A stretch of 64,000 nt of DNA from Tistlia sp040905785 (GTDB taxonomy: Bacteria > Pseudomonadota > Alphaproteobacteria > Kiloniellales > DSM-21159), in NCBI RefSeq assembly GCF_040905785.1, contig NZ_JBBDQW010000052.1, forward strand, positions 1 through 64,000, written 5' to 3'. Position 1 is the stretch's first letter. Every line of letters begins with the position of its first letter. The position numbers and the translations under genes were made by a program. Shown piece by piece: positions 52,531 to 61,163 of the stretch. A model generated the notes under the pieces. The model was not told the origin of the DNA. It did not search any database and saw nothing but the letters and a program-made list of their open reading frames with translations.

Positions 52531-54321
52531 CTAGCGGATGATGTTGCTGAGCGCGTCGAACATGGCCTGGGCCGTGGTGATGACCCGGGCGGAGGCGGCG
52601 TAGGCGTTCTGGAAGACCACCAGGTTCGCCATCTCCTCGTCGATGTTCACGCCGGACAGCGACTTGTGCTGCTGTGAGAGCTGCTGGTGTAGGCTCAGCT
52701 GGTAGTCGTAGTTGGCGCTGTTGTTGGAGCTGATGCGCGCCGCGTTCGAGACGATCTCGGCGCCGTAGCCGCTCAGGGTGGTGGAGGTCCCCGCCAGGCC
52801 GCCGGCGGCGCCGAAGGAGACCGTCTCGTCGAACTTGCTGCCGAGCGCCATCGCGACCCGGTTGTCGGAGAAAGCGACCCCCGGCTCCCCGGCGGCGGGT
52901 GCCGCCGCGGCGTCGCTCAACTGGCCGCGCGACAGGCGCGAGGGGTCCGCGGCGAGGTCGCCGCGCACCTGAATCAGCTGCGCCAGTCCGGTGGTGGGGT
53001 CGCCCTGCACGTTGCCGGGCGTAGTGAATAAGTCGTTGAGGCCGAAATAGTTCGAAAAGCCGCTGATTGAGTTGGTGCCGTCGGTCACGGTCTGGTCGCC
53101 GAGATCGACGATGGCGATGCCGTTCGGCGCGGTGTCGGCCGAAATCCCGAGCGGTCCGGCGGCCGCGGTCGTCGCCGTCGCGCTGCCGCCGAGGTTGGCG
53201 TTGATGGCGTCGCGGACCTGGTCGACGGTGTAGGTGCCGGCCGGCAGGTCGTGGGAGTCGACCATCAGGCCCTCGCCGTCGAGCACCGCGATGCGCACGG
53301 CGCTGGTCAGCGTCACCGAATCGGCGGTGGGATCGGCGAAGGCGCGGCTGCCGGTCAGGCTGTCCGCCGGCGGCAGGCCGGTGCCCTGGTTGTGGATCAG
53401 GTTGAGCTGGTTGCGCAGCTGCTCGCTCAGGCGGTCGAGCTCGGCCTGCATGTCCGGCAGAGTCGAGTCGCGCAGCTCGACCACGCCGGCGATGCGGCCG
53501 CCGCGGATCGAGGCGGTGATGTCGGTGCCGTTGACGTTGATGCCGTCGATGCCCCCGCCGAGCGTCATGTTCGGCGACATCGTGGTGACGGCCGTGTGGC
53601 TGAGGGTGGCCGCCGTGCTGTCGGCGAGCAGGACGCCGCCGGTGGTGTAGACCGACAGGGTGCCGTCGCTGCGCGTGAAGGAGCTGACCTCCATCTCGGC
53701 GCTGAGCAGCTCGAGCGCGCGGTCTCGCTCGTCCTCCAGGTCGCCGGTCGGGATGCTCTGTGCGCTGTTCTGCTTGATCTTGGCGTTGAGCTCGGCGATC
53801 CGCTCCAGCTGGTTGTTGATGGTCTGCACCGAGCTGGTGACCTGCCGGTCGGCGTCGCGGCGCAGGTCCTGGATGCTGCTCGCCATGTCGCCGAGCTGGT
53901 CGGCGAGGTTCAGTGCGGCCTCGATCGTCTGGTTGCGCACCGTGGCGCTTTCCGGCGTCGCGCCGAGGGCGTCGATGGCTTCGGCCAGGTTGGAGATCTT
54001 GTGACTGACCGTCTTCTGGTCGCCGGGGGTGCCGAAGAGCTGCTGCACGCTGGTCAGGAACATCTCCTTGACCTCCAGCGTCTGCAGCTTGGTCGAGGCC
54101 TCGCGGGCGTCGGCCTGGACGCGGGAATCGACGGTCCGCACCACCGCGCTGAGCTCGACGCCGGCGCCGACACCGGCCAAGGTCCGGCTGCTCGCCTGGG
54201 CGACCTTGCGGGTGTAGCCGTCGGTGTTGGCGTTGGCGACGTTGTTCGAGATGGCGCTGAGCGCGCCCTGCGTCGTGCGCAGTCCCGAAAGGGCCGTGTT
54301 GAGGGCGAGGGTGAGGCTCAT
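52531..54321 (-). CDS. flgK: Hook-associated protein FlgK (HAP1)
   Basis: A 596-aa protein. N-terminal LNTALSGLRTTQGALSAISNNVANANTDGYTRKVA (in pieces) and C-terminal SGVNIDEEMANLVVFQNAYAASARVITTAQAMFDALSNI (in pieces) are the FlgK signatures. The long middle carries beta domains. It is the first junction protein on the hook. A 48-nt gap separates it from flgN. Confidence 0.95.
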   Translation of the reverse strand: MSLTLALNTALSGLRTTQGALSAISNNVANANTDGYTRKVAQASSRTLAGVGAGVELSAVVRTVDSRVQADAREASTKLQTLEVKEMFLTSVQQLFGTPGDQKTVSHKISNLAEAIDALGATPESATVRNQTIEAALNLADQLGDMASSIQDLRRDADRQVTSSVQTINNQLERIAELNAKIKQNSAQSIPTGDLEDERDRALELLSAEMEVSSFTRSDGTLSVYTTGGVLLADSTAATLSHTAVTTMSPNMTLGGGIDGINVNGTDITASIRGGRIAGVVELRDSTLPDMQAELDRLSEQLRNQLNLIHNQGTGLPPADSLTGSRAFADPTADSVTLTSAVRIAVLDGEGLMVDSHDLPAGTYTVDQVRDAINANLGGSATATTAAAGPLGISADTAPNGIAIVDLGDQTVTDGTNSISGFSNYFGLNDLFTTPGNVQGDPTTGLAQLIQVRGDLAADPSRLSRGQLSDAAAAPAAGEPGVAFSDNRVAMALGSKFDETVSFGAAGGLAGTSTTLSGYGAEIVSNAARISSNNSANYDYQLSLHQQLSQQHKSLSGVNIDEEMANLVVFQNAYAASARVITTAQAMFDALSNIIR

Positions 54322-54369
54322 GGCGGGGGTGGGCCTTCTGAGGGACGGACTATCGGCGGCGGCGGACGG

Positions 54370-54816
54370 CTAGAGACGCTGGTCCAGGGTGACCGACACG
54401 CTGCGCCGCTGGACCGGCGAGGCCGGGGTTGCAGCGATCTTGGCCGGACCGTAGGTGCCGGGGCCGCGCTGCTGCTTCTCGACCTCCGTGACGATGTGCT
54501 TGAGCAGGCGGTTGGTCGCCTCCTTGGTCGCGCGCAGGGCGCGCTCGTTGGCGGCCAGCACCCGGTGGAAGTGCTCGGTGACGGCGCGCAGCTCGTCGCG
54601 CACGGCCGGCGTGATCGTCTGCGTGGCGACCGGATCGCCCTCCAGGGCCCGGATCGCGGACTCGTAGGCGGCGGCCAGCACGATCTTGTCGTGCTGCAGG
54701 GCCTGCATCTCGCGCGGCTTCATGGCGCGCAGCATCTCGATCTCGAGCTCCAGCACCTCGATCAGGCGGCTGGTGATCGTCAGCAGGTCGGCGACCTGGC
54801 CATTTTCCCTGATCAT
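54370..54816 (-). CDS. flgN: FlgN-family export chaperone
   Basis: A 148-aa helical protein with a long N-terminal coiled coil (LLTITSRLIEVLELEIEMLRAM) and a second helix region (FHRVLAANERALRATKEATNRLLKHIV). FlgN chaperones FlgK and FlgL, and its location directly before flgK fits. It overlaps flgJ by 4 nt (ATGA). Sequence conservation in the family is low, so context carries weight. Confidence 0.85.
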   Translation of the reverse strand: MIRENGQVADLLTITSRLIEVLELEIEMLRAMKPREMQALQHDKIVLAAAYESAIRALEGDPVATQTITPAVRDELRAVTEHFHRVLAANERALRATKEATNRLLKHIVTEVEKQQRGPGTYGPAKIAATPASPVQRRSVSVTLDQRL

Positions 54817-55139
54817 TGCTGTGTCTCCTGCATCTTGAGCATTTCCCGGGCGATCTGGTCGGCGAGGCCGATGCCGCCCGCCTTGGCGACCGACTTGCCG
54901 TATTCCTCGACGAGCAGGCCGCGGTAGGTCTCCTCGGCCTGGCCGCCGCCGAAGGGGCCGTCGGTGCTCAGGCCGTCGAACATCGGCTTCAGCATCTCGG
55001 ACAGGAACAGGGCTTCGAAGTCCTGGGCGGCGCGCTCGATCTTGGCGAGGTTGGCGCGCGCGGCGGGGGTCGCCGGGACGGCGGGGCTCGCCGGGAACTG
55101 GCTGGCCTGGAGCTGGGCCGAGAGGGCGCTGTCCATCAC
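54813..55139 (-). CDS. flgJ: Rod-binding protein FlgJ, single domain
   Basis: A 108-aa protein holding only the rod-binding domain (AQDFEALFLSEMLKPMFDGL, GGQAEETYRGLLVEEYGKSVAKAGGIGLAD in pieces). The C-terminal muramidase domain of gamma-proteobacterial FlgJ is absent, as is usual in alphaproteobacteria, so another hydrolase must open the wall. It overlaps flgI and flgN by 4 nt each. Confidence 0.9.
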   Translation of the reverse strand: MMDSALSAQLQASQFPASPAVPATPAARANLAKIERAAQDFEALFLSEMLKPMFDGLSTDGPFGGGQAEETYRGLLVEEYGKSVAKAGGIGLADQIAREMLKMQETQQ

Positions 55140-56248
55140 ATCACCTCGATTTCTGCCTGGAGGGCGCCGGCGGCCTTGATCGCCTGTAGGATCGTGATCA
55201 TGTCGCGCGGCCCGACGCCCAGGGCGTTGAGGCCGTCGACCAGCTCCTGCAGCGTGACCCCGGCCGGCAGGGTCGCGAGGCGGCGGTCGTCGTCCTCGTC
55301 GATCTCGATGTCGGTCTCGGGGATGATTGCCGTCTCGCCCGCGCCGAAGGGGTTCGGCTGGTTGACCTGGAGCTTCTCGCCGATGCGGATCGTCAGGTTG
55401 CCCTGGGCGATCGCGACCTGGCTGACGCGCACCTTGTCGCCCATCACGATGACGCCGGAGCTCTCGTCGATGACGACGCGGGCGATCTGATCGACCTGCA
55501 CCGGGATCTGCTCGATCTCCGTCAGCAGCGCGACGGTGTCGCCGGGATAGTTGGCCGGCACCTGGATCTCGACCGTGCCCGGGTCGACGAGGCGGGCGAC
55601 CGGCAGGTTGAGCCGCAGGTTGATGCTGTCGGCGATCCGCTTGGCGGTGGTCAGGTCGGGGTTGCGCAGGGTGACGTTGACGCGGGTCAGCTGGTTCAGC
55701 TCGAAGCCGACCTCGCGCTCGACGATGGCGCCGTTGGCGATGCGCGCCGAGGTCGCGACGCCGCGCGATATGGCGGCGGCGGCGCCGACCGCCTTGAAGC
55801 CGGCGACCGCCAGCGAGCCCTGGGCGACCGCGTAGACCTCGCCGTCGGCGCCCAGCAGCGGCGTCACCAGCAGGGTGCCGCCGACCAGGCTGGTCGCGTC
55901 GCCGAGCGCCGAGACGTTGAGGTCGATGCGCGAGCCCTGGCGCGAGAAGGGCGGCAGGTTGGCGGTCACCATCACGGCGGCGACGTTTTCGGTGTCGAGG
56001 TCGTCGTTGCGGGCGTTCACGCCGAGGCGCTGCAGCATGCCGATCAGGCTCTCGCGGGTGAAGACCGCCGCGTCCAGATCGTCGCCGGTGCCGTCGAGGC
56101 CGACGACCAGGCCGTAGCCGATCAGCATGTTGTCGCGGATGCCCTCGAAATCGGCGATGTCCTTGATCCGCGACTGGGCGGAGGCGGCCTGCCCGAGGGT
56201 CAGGACCAGGATCGCGGCAAGGATGCTGAGGGGGAGGCGTGTGAACAT
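55136..56248 (-). CDS. flgI: Flagellar P-ring protein FlgI
   Basis: A 370-aa secreted protein. A signal peptide (LPLSILAAILVLTLGQAASAQ) is followed by SRIKDIADFEGIRDNMLIGYGLVVGLDGTGDD (in pieces), NVAAVMVTANLPPFSRQGSRID and the C-terminal VTLQELVDGLNALGVGPRDMITILQAIKAAGAL in pieces. It forms the P ring in the peptidoglycan layer. It heads the flgI-flgJ-flgN-flgK-flgL-fliW operon and is divergent from fliX. Confidence 0.97.
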   Translation of the reverse strand: MFTRLPLSILAAILVLTLGQAASAQSRIKDIADFEGIRDNMLIGYGLVVGLDGTGDDLDAAVFTRESLIGMLQRLGVNARNDDLDTENVAAVMVTANLPPFSRQGSRIDLNVSALGDATSLVGGTLLVTPLLGADGEVYAVAQGSLAVAGFKAVGAAAAISRGVATSARIANGAIVEREVGFELNQLTRVNVTLRNPDLTTAKRIADSINLRLNLPVARLVDPGTVEIQVPANYPGDTVALLTEIEQIPVQVDQIARVVIDESSGVIVMGDKVRVSQVAIAQGNLTIRIGEKLQVNQPNPFGAGETAIIPETDIEIDEDDDRRLATLPAGVTLQELVDGLNALGVGPRDMITILQAIKAAGALQAEIEVM

Positions 56249-56314
56249 GAGGTCCCGTGACGGTCTTGTTTGCCTAGCGGAGCGGCCGCGCCACTCCGTT
56301 CGGCTCTCAGGGAT

Positions 56315-56329
56315 GCGAGGACCATGCCA
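56315..56329 (-). promoter_or_regulatory. Candidate sigma-54 promoter of the flgI operon
   Basis: TGGCAT-GGTCC-TCGC on the minus strand: two mismatches, but GG-N10-GC spacing is exact and an FlbD-like element lies upstream at the same distance (85 nt) as at flagellin 1. Confidence 0.55.
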
Positions 56330-56414
56330 GTTCGGAGTCCCTCGGCTATCCCGCTGTCGTACAACAGGAATTTCTGTGGGCCGGGTGGCGGCGGGGCGGC
56401 AGGGGGCGGCCCTG

Positions 56415-56429
56415 CGGCAAGAACTGCCG
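56415..56429. promoter_or_regulatory. FlbD (ftr)-like element between flgI and fliX
   Basis: CGGCA-AGAAC-TGCCG, a perfect inverted repeat. It lies 85 intervening nt upstream of the candidate flgI sigma-54 site and 17 nt from the fliX CtrA box. Confidence 0.6.
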
Positions 56430-56446
56430 GGGCAGCCCGGCCGCGC

Positions 56447-56461
56447 TTTACGCCTTCTTAA
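56447..56461 (+). promoter_or_regulatory. CtrA box upstream of fliX
   Basis: TTTA-CGCCTTC-TTAA matches 7 of 8. It stands 49 nt before the fliX ATG. In Caulobacter fliX is CtrA-activated and divergent from flgI, the same layout. Confidence 0.65.
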
Positions 56462-56510
56462 CCGCGTCGGCCGCAGGCTCCGCCGCGACTGAAGGACACG
56501 TCACACCGCC

Positions 56511-56924
56511 ATGAACGTCGACCCCCTTTCAAGACTGCGCGCCGCCGTCCTCAAGCGGGCGGACAAGCGCGCCAGCACGGGCAGCTCCGGCTTCGCCGAG
56601 GCGCTCGGCAGCGAGCCGCGCGCCGGTGGCGTCAGCGGCTCGGCTCCCCTTGGTCCGGTCGATTCCCTGCTCGCGCTGCAGGCCGTCGGCGAGCGGCCGG
56701 ACGGCAGCACCCAGGCCCGCGAGCGGGCCGAGGATCTGCTCGACCAGCTCGACGAGATCCGCGTCGGCCTGCTGGTCGGCTCGATCCCCGTCGCCGAGCT
56801 GGAGAAGCTCTCGGCCGCGGTTCAGCGCCGGCGGGCCCATGTCGAGGACCCGCGCCTTGCGGAGCTGCTCGACGAGGTCGATCTACGCGCAAGGGTAGAA
56901 CTCGCCAAGCTCGGCCGACGCTAA
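56511..56924 (+). CDS. fliX: Flagellar assembly regulator FliX
   Basis: A 137-aa protein. The diagnostic segments are PVDSLLALQAVGERP, ARERAEDLLDQLDEIRVGLLVGSI and the end LLDEVDLRARVELAKLG, all as in Caulobacter FliX (about 139 aa). FliX is membrane-associated, senses early flagellar assembly and binds FlbD to control it. AAGGA precedes ATG 56511. The flgI-fliX-dksA arrangement matches that of Caulobacter as I recall it. Confidence 0.92.
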   Translation: MNVDPLSRLRAAVLKRADKRASTGSSGFAEALGSEPRAGGVSGSAPLGPVDSLLALQAVGERPDGSTQARERAEDLLDQLDEIRVGLLVGSIPVAELEKLSAAVQRRRAHVEDPRLAELLDEVDLRARVELAKLGRR

Positions 56925-57099
56925 GCCCTCGCCGGCTCCGCATGCTCCTGCGCGCCCCGGCCAAATCCCCACAGTTTTCAAGGCTTTGCCCCGCCGAAGC
57001 CGGGCTGCGACTGGGACTTGTCCGGGCGGCGCGGATTCATATACTCCCGGCGCGTAACGCCTGCCCGTGCCTCGGGCGGTGCCTTGGACGGGATACGAG

Positions 57100-57516
57100 A
57101 TGACGGTGACGCTTTCCCCCGATTATCGTCCCAGCGAGGACGAGCCCTTCATGAACCCGCGCATGAAGGAGTACTTCCGCCGGAAGCTGCTGAAGTGGAA
57201 GACCGAGCTGCTGCGCGAGTCGGGTGAAACCATCGAGCACATGCAGACCGAGAGCTTGGCGGAGTCGGATATCGCCGACCGTGCCTCGCTCGAGACCGAC
57301 CGCTCGCTGGAGCTGAGGACCCGGGACCGCGAGCGCAAGCTGATCAGCAAGATCGAGGACGCGCTGGCGCGGATCGAGGAGGACACCTACGGCTACTGCG
57401 AGGAGACGGCAGAGCCGATCTCGATCCGTCGGCTCGAGGCGCGCCCGATCGCGACGCTCTCGATCGAGGCCCAGGAGCGCCACGAGCGCCTGGAGCGCAC
57501 CCACCGCGACGACTGA
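57100..57516 (+). CDS. dksA: DksA-family RNA polymerase-binding factor, zinc site degenerate
   Basis: A 138-aa protein. The coiled coil carries the conserved DxxDxA-like tip (ESDIADRASLETD), and the C-terminal finger reads YGYCEETAEPISIRRLEARP then ATLSIEAQERHE. Of the four zinc Cys only the first is left (C-T and S-A replace the rest), as reported for some alphaproteobacterial DksA proteins. With ppGpp, DksA reshapes transcription initiation. ATG 57100 fits the family; a longer frame from 57067 is possible. Terminator follows at once. Confidence 0.92.
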   Translation: MTVTLSPDYRPSEDEPFMNPRMKEYFRRKLLKWKTELLRESGETIEHMQTESLAESDIADRASLETDRSLELRTRDRERKLISKIEDALARIEEDTYGYCEETAEPISIRRLEARPIATLSIEAQERHERLERTHRDD

Positions 57517-57524
57517 TTGCGAGA

Positions 57525-57549
57525 GCGCCGGTTCCACCGGCGCCGTTTT
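57525..57549 (+). terminator. Intrinsic terminator of dksA
   Basis: GCGCCGG (57525-57531) pairs with CCGGCGC (57537-57543), a 5-nt loop, then CGTTTTC. It is 9 nt past the dksA stop. Confidence 0.85.
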
Positions 57550-57550
57550 C

Positions 57551-57585
57551 AAGAAAGAGAGCCGGCGCCCAGGGGACGCCGGCTC
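57551..57585 (-). terminator. Intrinsic terminator of the flgF-flgG-flgA-flgH operon
   Basis: GAGCCGGCG (57559-57567) pairs with CGCCGGCTC (57577-57585) around a 9-nt loop; on the minus strand TCTTTCTT follows. It lies about 45 nt past the flgH stop and back-to-back with the dksA terminator. Confidence 0.85.
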
Positions 57586-57631
57586 GAGTGTATCCGGGCA
57601 CGGGCAGTGACCCGGCGCGTTGGTCCGATCC

Positions 57632-58384
57632 TCAGAAGGGCCAGAGGATGTCGTAGATCTGCTGGCCGTAGCGCGGCTGCTGGACATCGGAGACGGTGCC
57701 GCGGCCGCCGTAGGAGATCCGGGCCTCGGCGATCTGGTCCCAGTTGATCGTGTTGGTCGAGGTCAGGTCCTCGGGACGGATGATGCCGGCGATCTGGAGC
57801 TGGCGCAGCTCGTAGTTGACCCGCGTCTCCTGGCGCCCGGCGACCACCAGGTTGCCGTTGGGCAGGACCTGGGTGACCATCGCGGCGACCCGGATGTCGA
57901 TCCGCTCGGAGCGGCCGATGCTGCCGGTGCCGTCGGTCACGGAGTCCGAGCTCGCCTCGATCAGGTTCGCCGGGTTGACAGCCTCCGGCAGGATGCTGCT
58001 GAACTTGGTCTCGAAGCCCAGGATCGACGGCAGGCCGGCGCCTTCGCTCGCGCTGCGGGAGCGGTTCGTGCTGTTGCTCAGCGAGGCGCTGTCGTCGATC
58101 AGGATGACCACGGTCAGGATGTCGCCGACGTCGCTGGCCCGCTGATCCTTGAAGAAGGCCCGGCTGCCCGCGCGCCACAGGGAGTTCGGCTCCTGGTGCA
58201 GCGTGTCGGGAACCGGCATCGGCATCGCCACCGGCTGGACGCCGGCGATCACCGCCGGGTTTTCGATGGTGCTGAGCGAGGGCTCCGAGCCGACCTCGGA
58301 CAGGCGGGTCAGGGTGTTGCAGCCGCTGAGCGCGAGCCCGAGGGCCAGGGCGCCGGTGACGGCGAAGAGCGATTTGGCGGACAT
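57632..58384 (-). CDS. flgH: Flagellar L-ring lipoprotein FlgH
   Basis: A 250-aa outer-membrane lipoprotein. The lipobox is LALSGC (Cys near residue 22). NSLWRAGSRAFFKDQRASDVGDILTVVILIDDSASLSN (in pieces) and GNLVVAGRQETRVNYELRQLQIAGIIRPEDL in pieces are FlgH signatures. It forms the L ring. It starts 50 nt after flgA. Confidence 0.96.
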   Translation of the reverse strand: MSAKSLFAVTGALALGLALSGCNTLTRLSEVGSEPSLSTIENPAVIAGVQPVAMPMPVPDTLHQEPNSLWRAGSRAFFKDQRASDVGDILTVVILIDDSASLSNSTNRSRSASEGAGLPSILGFETKFSSILPEAVNPANLIEASSDSVTDGTGSIGRSERIDIRVAAMVTQVLPNGNLVVAGRQETRVNYELRQLQIAGIIRPEDLTSTNTINWDQIAEARISYGGRGTVSDVQQPRYGQQIYDILWPF

Positions 58385-58434
58385 GTCGAGTTCTCCGGAA
58401 GGGGGGCGGCGCGTTCGGGCGCCGGCTCGGTTGC

Positions 58435-59457
58435 TCAGAATTGGCCGGTGGCGACGTCGACGACGCCGGCCTGGGTCACGACCGCCTGCACGATGGTGTT
58501 GGACTTCAGGTTGACGACGCGCACTAGGCTGCCGGCGCCGCCCTCGTCGAGGGAGCGGCCCTGGGCCGTCAGGGTCATGCCGGCAGAGCGGTAGCGCAGG
58601 GTGACCGGGGCGTTGCGCGGCACCAGGACCGGCGCCTGCAGGTCGCCGGCGCGCACCGGGTCGCCGGCGCGCAGGCCCCGTGTCGGGCTCTGGCCGATCA
58701 TCTGCGCGGGATCGGTCAGCAGGTTGGCCGAGACGCGATCGGCCGGCCGCATCTCCCAGCCGATGTCCCCGACGCCGAGGATCTCGCCGGCGCCGACCCG
58801 GCGCAGCAGGACCGGCACCTCGACCAGCTCGAGGACGCGGCCGCTGAGCGGCGCGCGGATCGTGGGGCTGCCGTCGTCGGGATAGACCAGGGTGACGCTG
58901 AAGCGGCCGCTGCGCTGGTCCTGGCGCAGGCCCTCTAGGCCAAAGCGGCCTTCCGACTCCAGGGGCAGTGCGATCGAGATCGTTGTCTTGTCGAGCGAGA
59001 TCTCCAGGTGCCGCCCGTCGTTCTGCTCGGCGAAAAGGCGCTCCACCGCGGGTTCGATGTCGCCGGCGCCGATGCGGATCGCCGCGTGCTCGACGACGGT
59101 GCCGTCGAGGTGCGAGCGCGGCTCCCAGTCGACCCGGTAATGCTTGGCGAGCCGAGCGAGCCAGGCGGCGTCGACGGGCGTGGAGTCGCCGAGGCTCGGA
59201 CCCCGGGCCACCGGCGTCTCGGCCTGCTCGGCGGAGAGTCCGGCGAAAAGGTCACCCAGAGTGACCACGGCCTCGGTGATCAGGGCCGGCTGCCGGAGCT
59301 GGATCGAGCCGAGCGCCGGGGCCAGAGCGGTCTGCCCGGCAGCGGCGGGACCGGTCGTGCCGGACTCGGCGACGGCCGACGGAGCACCGGCGGCGAAGGC
59401 GAGGGCGCAGCCGAAGGCCAGTGCCAGCGGAGCGGCGGAGCGGGTCAGGCGAAGCAT
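58435..59457 (-). CDS. flgA: P-ring assembly chaperone FlgA
   Basis: 340 aa with a signal peptide (LALAFGCALAFAAGAPSAVA). The C-terminal SAF domain and ring region read VPVLLRRVGAGEILGVGDIGWEM, SPTRGLRAGDPVRAGDLQAP and LVRVVNLKSNTIVQAVV. FlgA helps FlgI build the P ring in the periplasm. It is longer than the usual 220 aa because of an N-terminal extension domain, common in alphaproteobacteria. It starts 25 nt after flgG. Confidence 0.93.
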   Translation of the reverse strand: MLRLTRSAAPLALAFGCALAFAAGAPSAVAESGTTGPAAAGQTALAPALGSIQLRQPALITEAVVTLGDLFAGLSAEQAETPVARGPSLGDSTPVDAAWLARLAKHYRVDWEPRSHLDGTVVEHAAIRIGAGDIEPAVERLFAEQNDGRHLEISLDKTTISIALPLESEGRFGLEGLRQDQRSGRFSVTLVYPDDGSPTIRAPLSGRVLELVEVPVLLRRVGAGEILGVGDIGWEMRPADRVSANLLTDPAQMIGQSPTRGLRAGDPVRAGDLQAPVLVPRNAPVTLRYRSAGMTLTAQGRSLDEGGAGSLVRVVNLKSNTIVQAVVTQAGVVDVATGQF

Positions 59458-59482
59458 GGCGGATCTCCCTGGCTGGGCGACG

Positions 59483-60268
59483 TCAGCGCAGCTGGTTGAC
59501 GTTCTGCATCATCTCGTCGGCGGCCTGGATGACCTTGGAGTTCATCTCATAGGCCCGCTGGGCGGTGATCAGGTTGGTGATCTCCGAGACGACGTTGACG
59601 TTCGAGGTTTCCAGCGCACCCTGCAGGATCGCGCCGAAGCCGTCCTTGCCGGGCACGGAGGCGAGGGCGCCGCCGGAAGCGGCGGTCTCAAGGAACAGAT
59701 TGTCGCCGATCGCCTCCAGGCCCGCCTCGTTCGGAAAGGCGGCGAGCTCGAGCTGGCCGACCCGGGTCGGGTTGACCTGCCCGTCGAGCTGGACGAAGAC
59801 CTCGCCGTTGTTGTTGATCGAGATCGAGGTGACCTGCGGCGGGATGGTGATGCCGGGCATCACCAGATAGCCGTCGGGGGTCACCATGTCGCCGGTCGGG
59901 CTGAGCTGGAAGGAGCCGGCCCGGGTGTAGGCGATCTCGCCGGTCGGCATCTCGATCTCGAAATAGCCGCGGCCGTTGATCGCCAGGTCGAGGCTGTTGT
60001 CGGTGATCGTGATGTTGCCCTGTTCGGTGATCCGGTAGACCGCCGCCGCCTTGACGCCGAGGCCGACCTGGACGCCCGACGGCACGATCGTGCCGGCGTC
60101 CGAGGAGGCCGCGCCGACGCGCCGCAGGTCCTGGTAGAGCAGGTCGTTGAACTCGGCGCGGCCGCGTTTGTAGCCGGTCGTGTTCATGTTCGCGATGTTG
60201 TTGGAGATGACCTCCACGTTCATCTGCTGGGCCAGCATGCCGGTGGCCCCGATCGAAAGCGCTCTCAT
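59483..60268 (-). CDS. flgG: Distal rod protein FlgG
   Basis: A 261-aa rod protein. It begins MRALSIGATGMLAQQMNVEVISNNIANMNTTGYKR (in pieces) and ends TSNVNVVSEITNLITAQRAYEMNSKVIQAADEMMQNVN in pieces. It forms the distal rod crossing the P and L rings. Length is canonical. It follows flgF by 35 nt. Confidence 0.97.
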   Translation of the reverse strand: MRALSIGATGMLAQQMNVEVISNNIANMNTTGYKRGRAEFNDLLYQDLRRVGAASSDAGTIVPSGVQVGLGVKAAAVYRITEQGNITITDNSLDLAINGRGYFEIEMPTGEIAYTRAGSFQLSPTGDMVTPDGYLVMPGITIPPQVTSISINNNGEVFVQLDGQVNPTRVGQLELAAFPNEAGLEAIGDNLFLETAASGGALASVPGKDGFGAILQGALETSNVNVVSEITNLITAQRAYEMNSKVIQAADEMMQNVNQLR

Positions 60269-60303
60269 CGCATGGTTGCTCCTTGTTGACTCACGTGCTG
60301 CCG

Positions 60304-61074
60304 CTAGGCGCTCAGGCTGGAGCGGGTCAGGGTCTCGATCGCCTTGCGCTGGCGCTCGTGCTCGTCGTCGACGACCTTGCTGGCCGACTGGAAGTTGCGC
60401 ACCGTCTCGATCAGCCGAGTCATCTCGACGATGCCGTTGACGTTCGACTTCTCGATCATGCCCTGGAAGACGGTGGGCGCGGCGACCGGCTCGGGATCGG
60501 CGCCCGCGCCGGGGCGATTGAGGCCGTTGGCCTCGCGCTTCAGGGTGTACTCGTTCTCGAAGGCGACGACCTTGAAGCGGCCGAGCACGACGTTCTGCCC
60601 AGGCAGCAGGGGGTCGCGGGCCGAGATCGTGCCGTCCTGGGCGATCTCGATCTCGCCGGAGCCGGGCGGCACGACGATCGGGCGGCTGCGATCGTCGAGC
60701 ACCGGTTGGCCGGCGGTCGTGACCAGCCGCCCCTCGCCGTCGAGCATGAAGGAGCCCTTGCGGGTGTAGCGCTCGCCGTCGTCGGTCTCGATCGCGAAGT
60801 AGCCGTCGCCGGAGATCGCGACGTCGAGGGGATTGTCGGTGTGGACCAGCGCGCCTTCCGACAGGTCGCGGACGGTCGCCAGGTCCTTGACGAAGGAGAC
60901 GTTGCGCATGCCCCGCGGACCCTGGGTGGAAATCGGCGACTCGTGCTCGATCACCATCAGCGCCTCGGCCTTGAAGGCCGGGGTCGACATGTTCGCCAGG
61001 TTGTTGGCCAGCACGTCCATCTGCCGGCGCAGCACGGTCTGCCGGGAAAGCGTGATGTAGCTCGGATTTTCCAT
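60304..61074 (-). CDS. flgF: Proximal rod protein FlgF
   Basis: A 256-aa rod protein. ATG 61074 gives the normal start MENPSYITLSRQTVLRRQMDVLANNLANMSTPAFKAE (in pieces); the frame is open further up but that part is the promoter region. The C-terminus has EKSNVNGIVEMTRLIETVRNFQSASKVV in pieces. It heads flgF-flgG-flgA-flgH. A sigma-54-like promoter lies about 90 nt upstream. Confidence 0.95.
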   Translation of the reverse strand: MENPSYITLSRQTVLRRQMDVLANNLANMSTPAFKAEALMVIEHESPISTQGPRGMRNVSFVKDLATVRDLSEGALVHTDNPLDVAISGDGYFAIETDDGERYTRKGSFMLDGEGRLVTTAGQPVLDDRSRPIVVPPGSGEIEIAQDGTISARDPLLPGQNVVLGRFKVVAFENEYTLKREANGLNRPGAGADPEPVAAPTVFQGMIEKSNVNGIVEMTRLIETVRNFQSASKVVDDEHERQRKAIETLTRSSLSA

Positions 61075-61163
61075 CGAATGCGTCTGCCCGTCTGCCTGGG
61101 ACCGGGGGGCGGTCCTGGATCGTCGCCGGGCTCTATCGGCCCTGTTGCGGCGCAGGACAGGAT

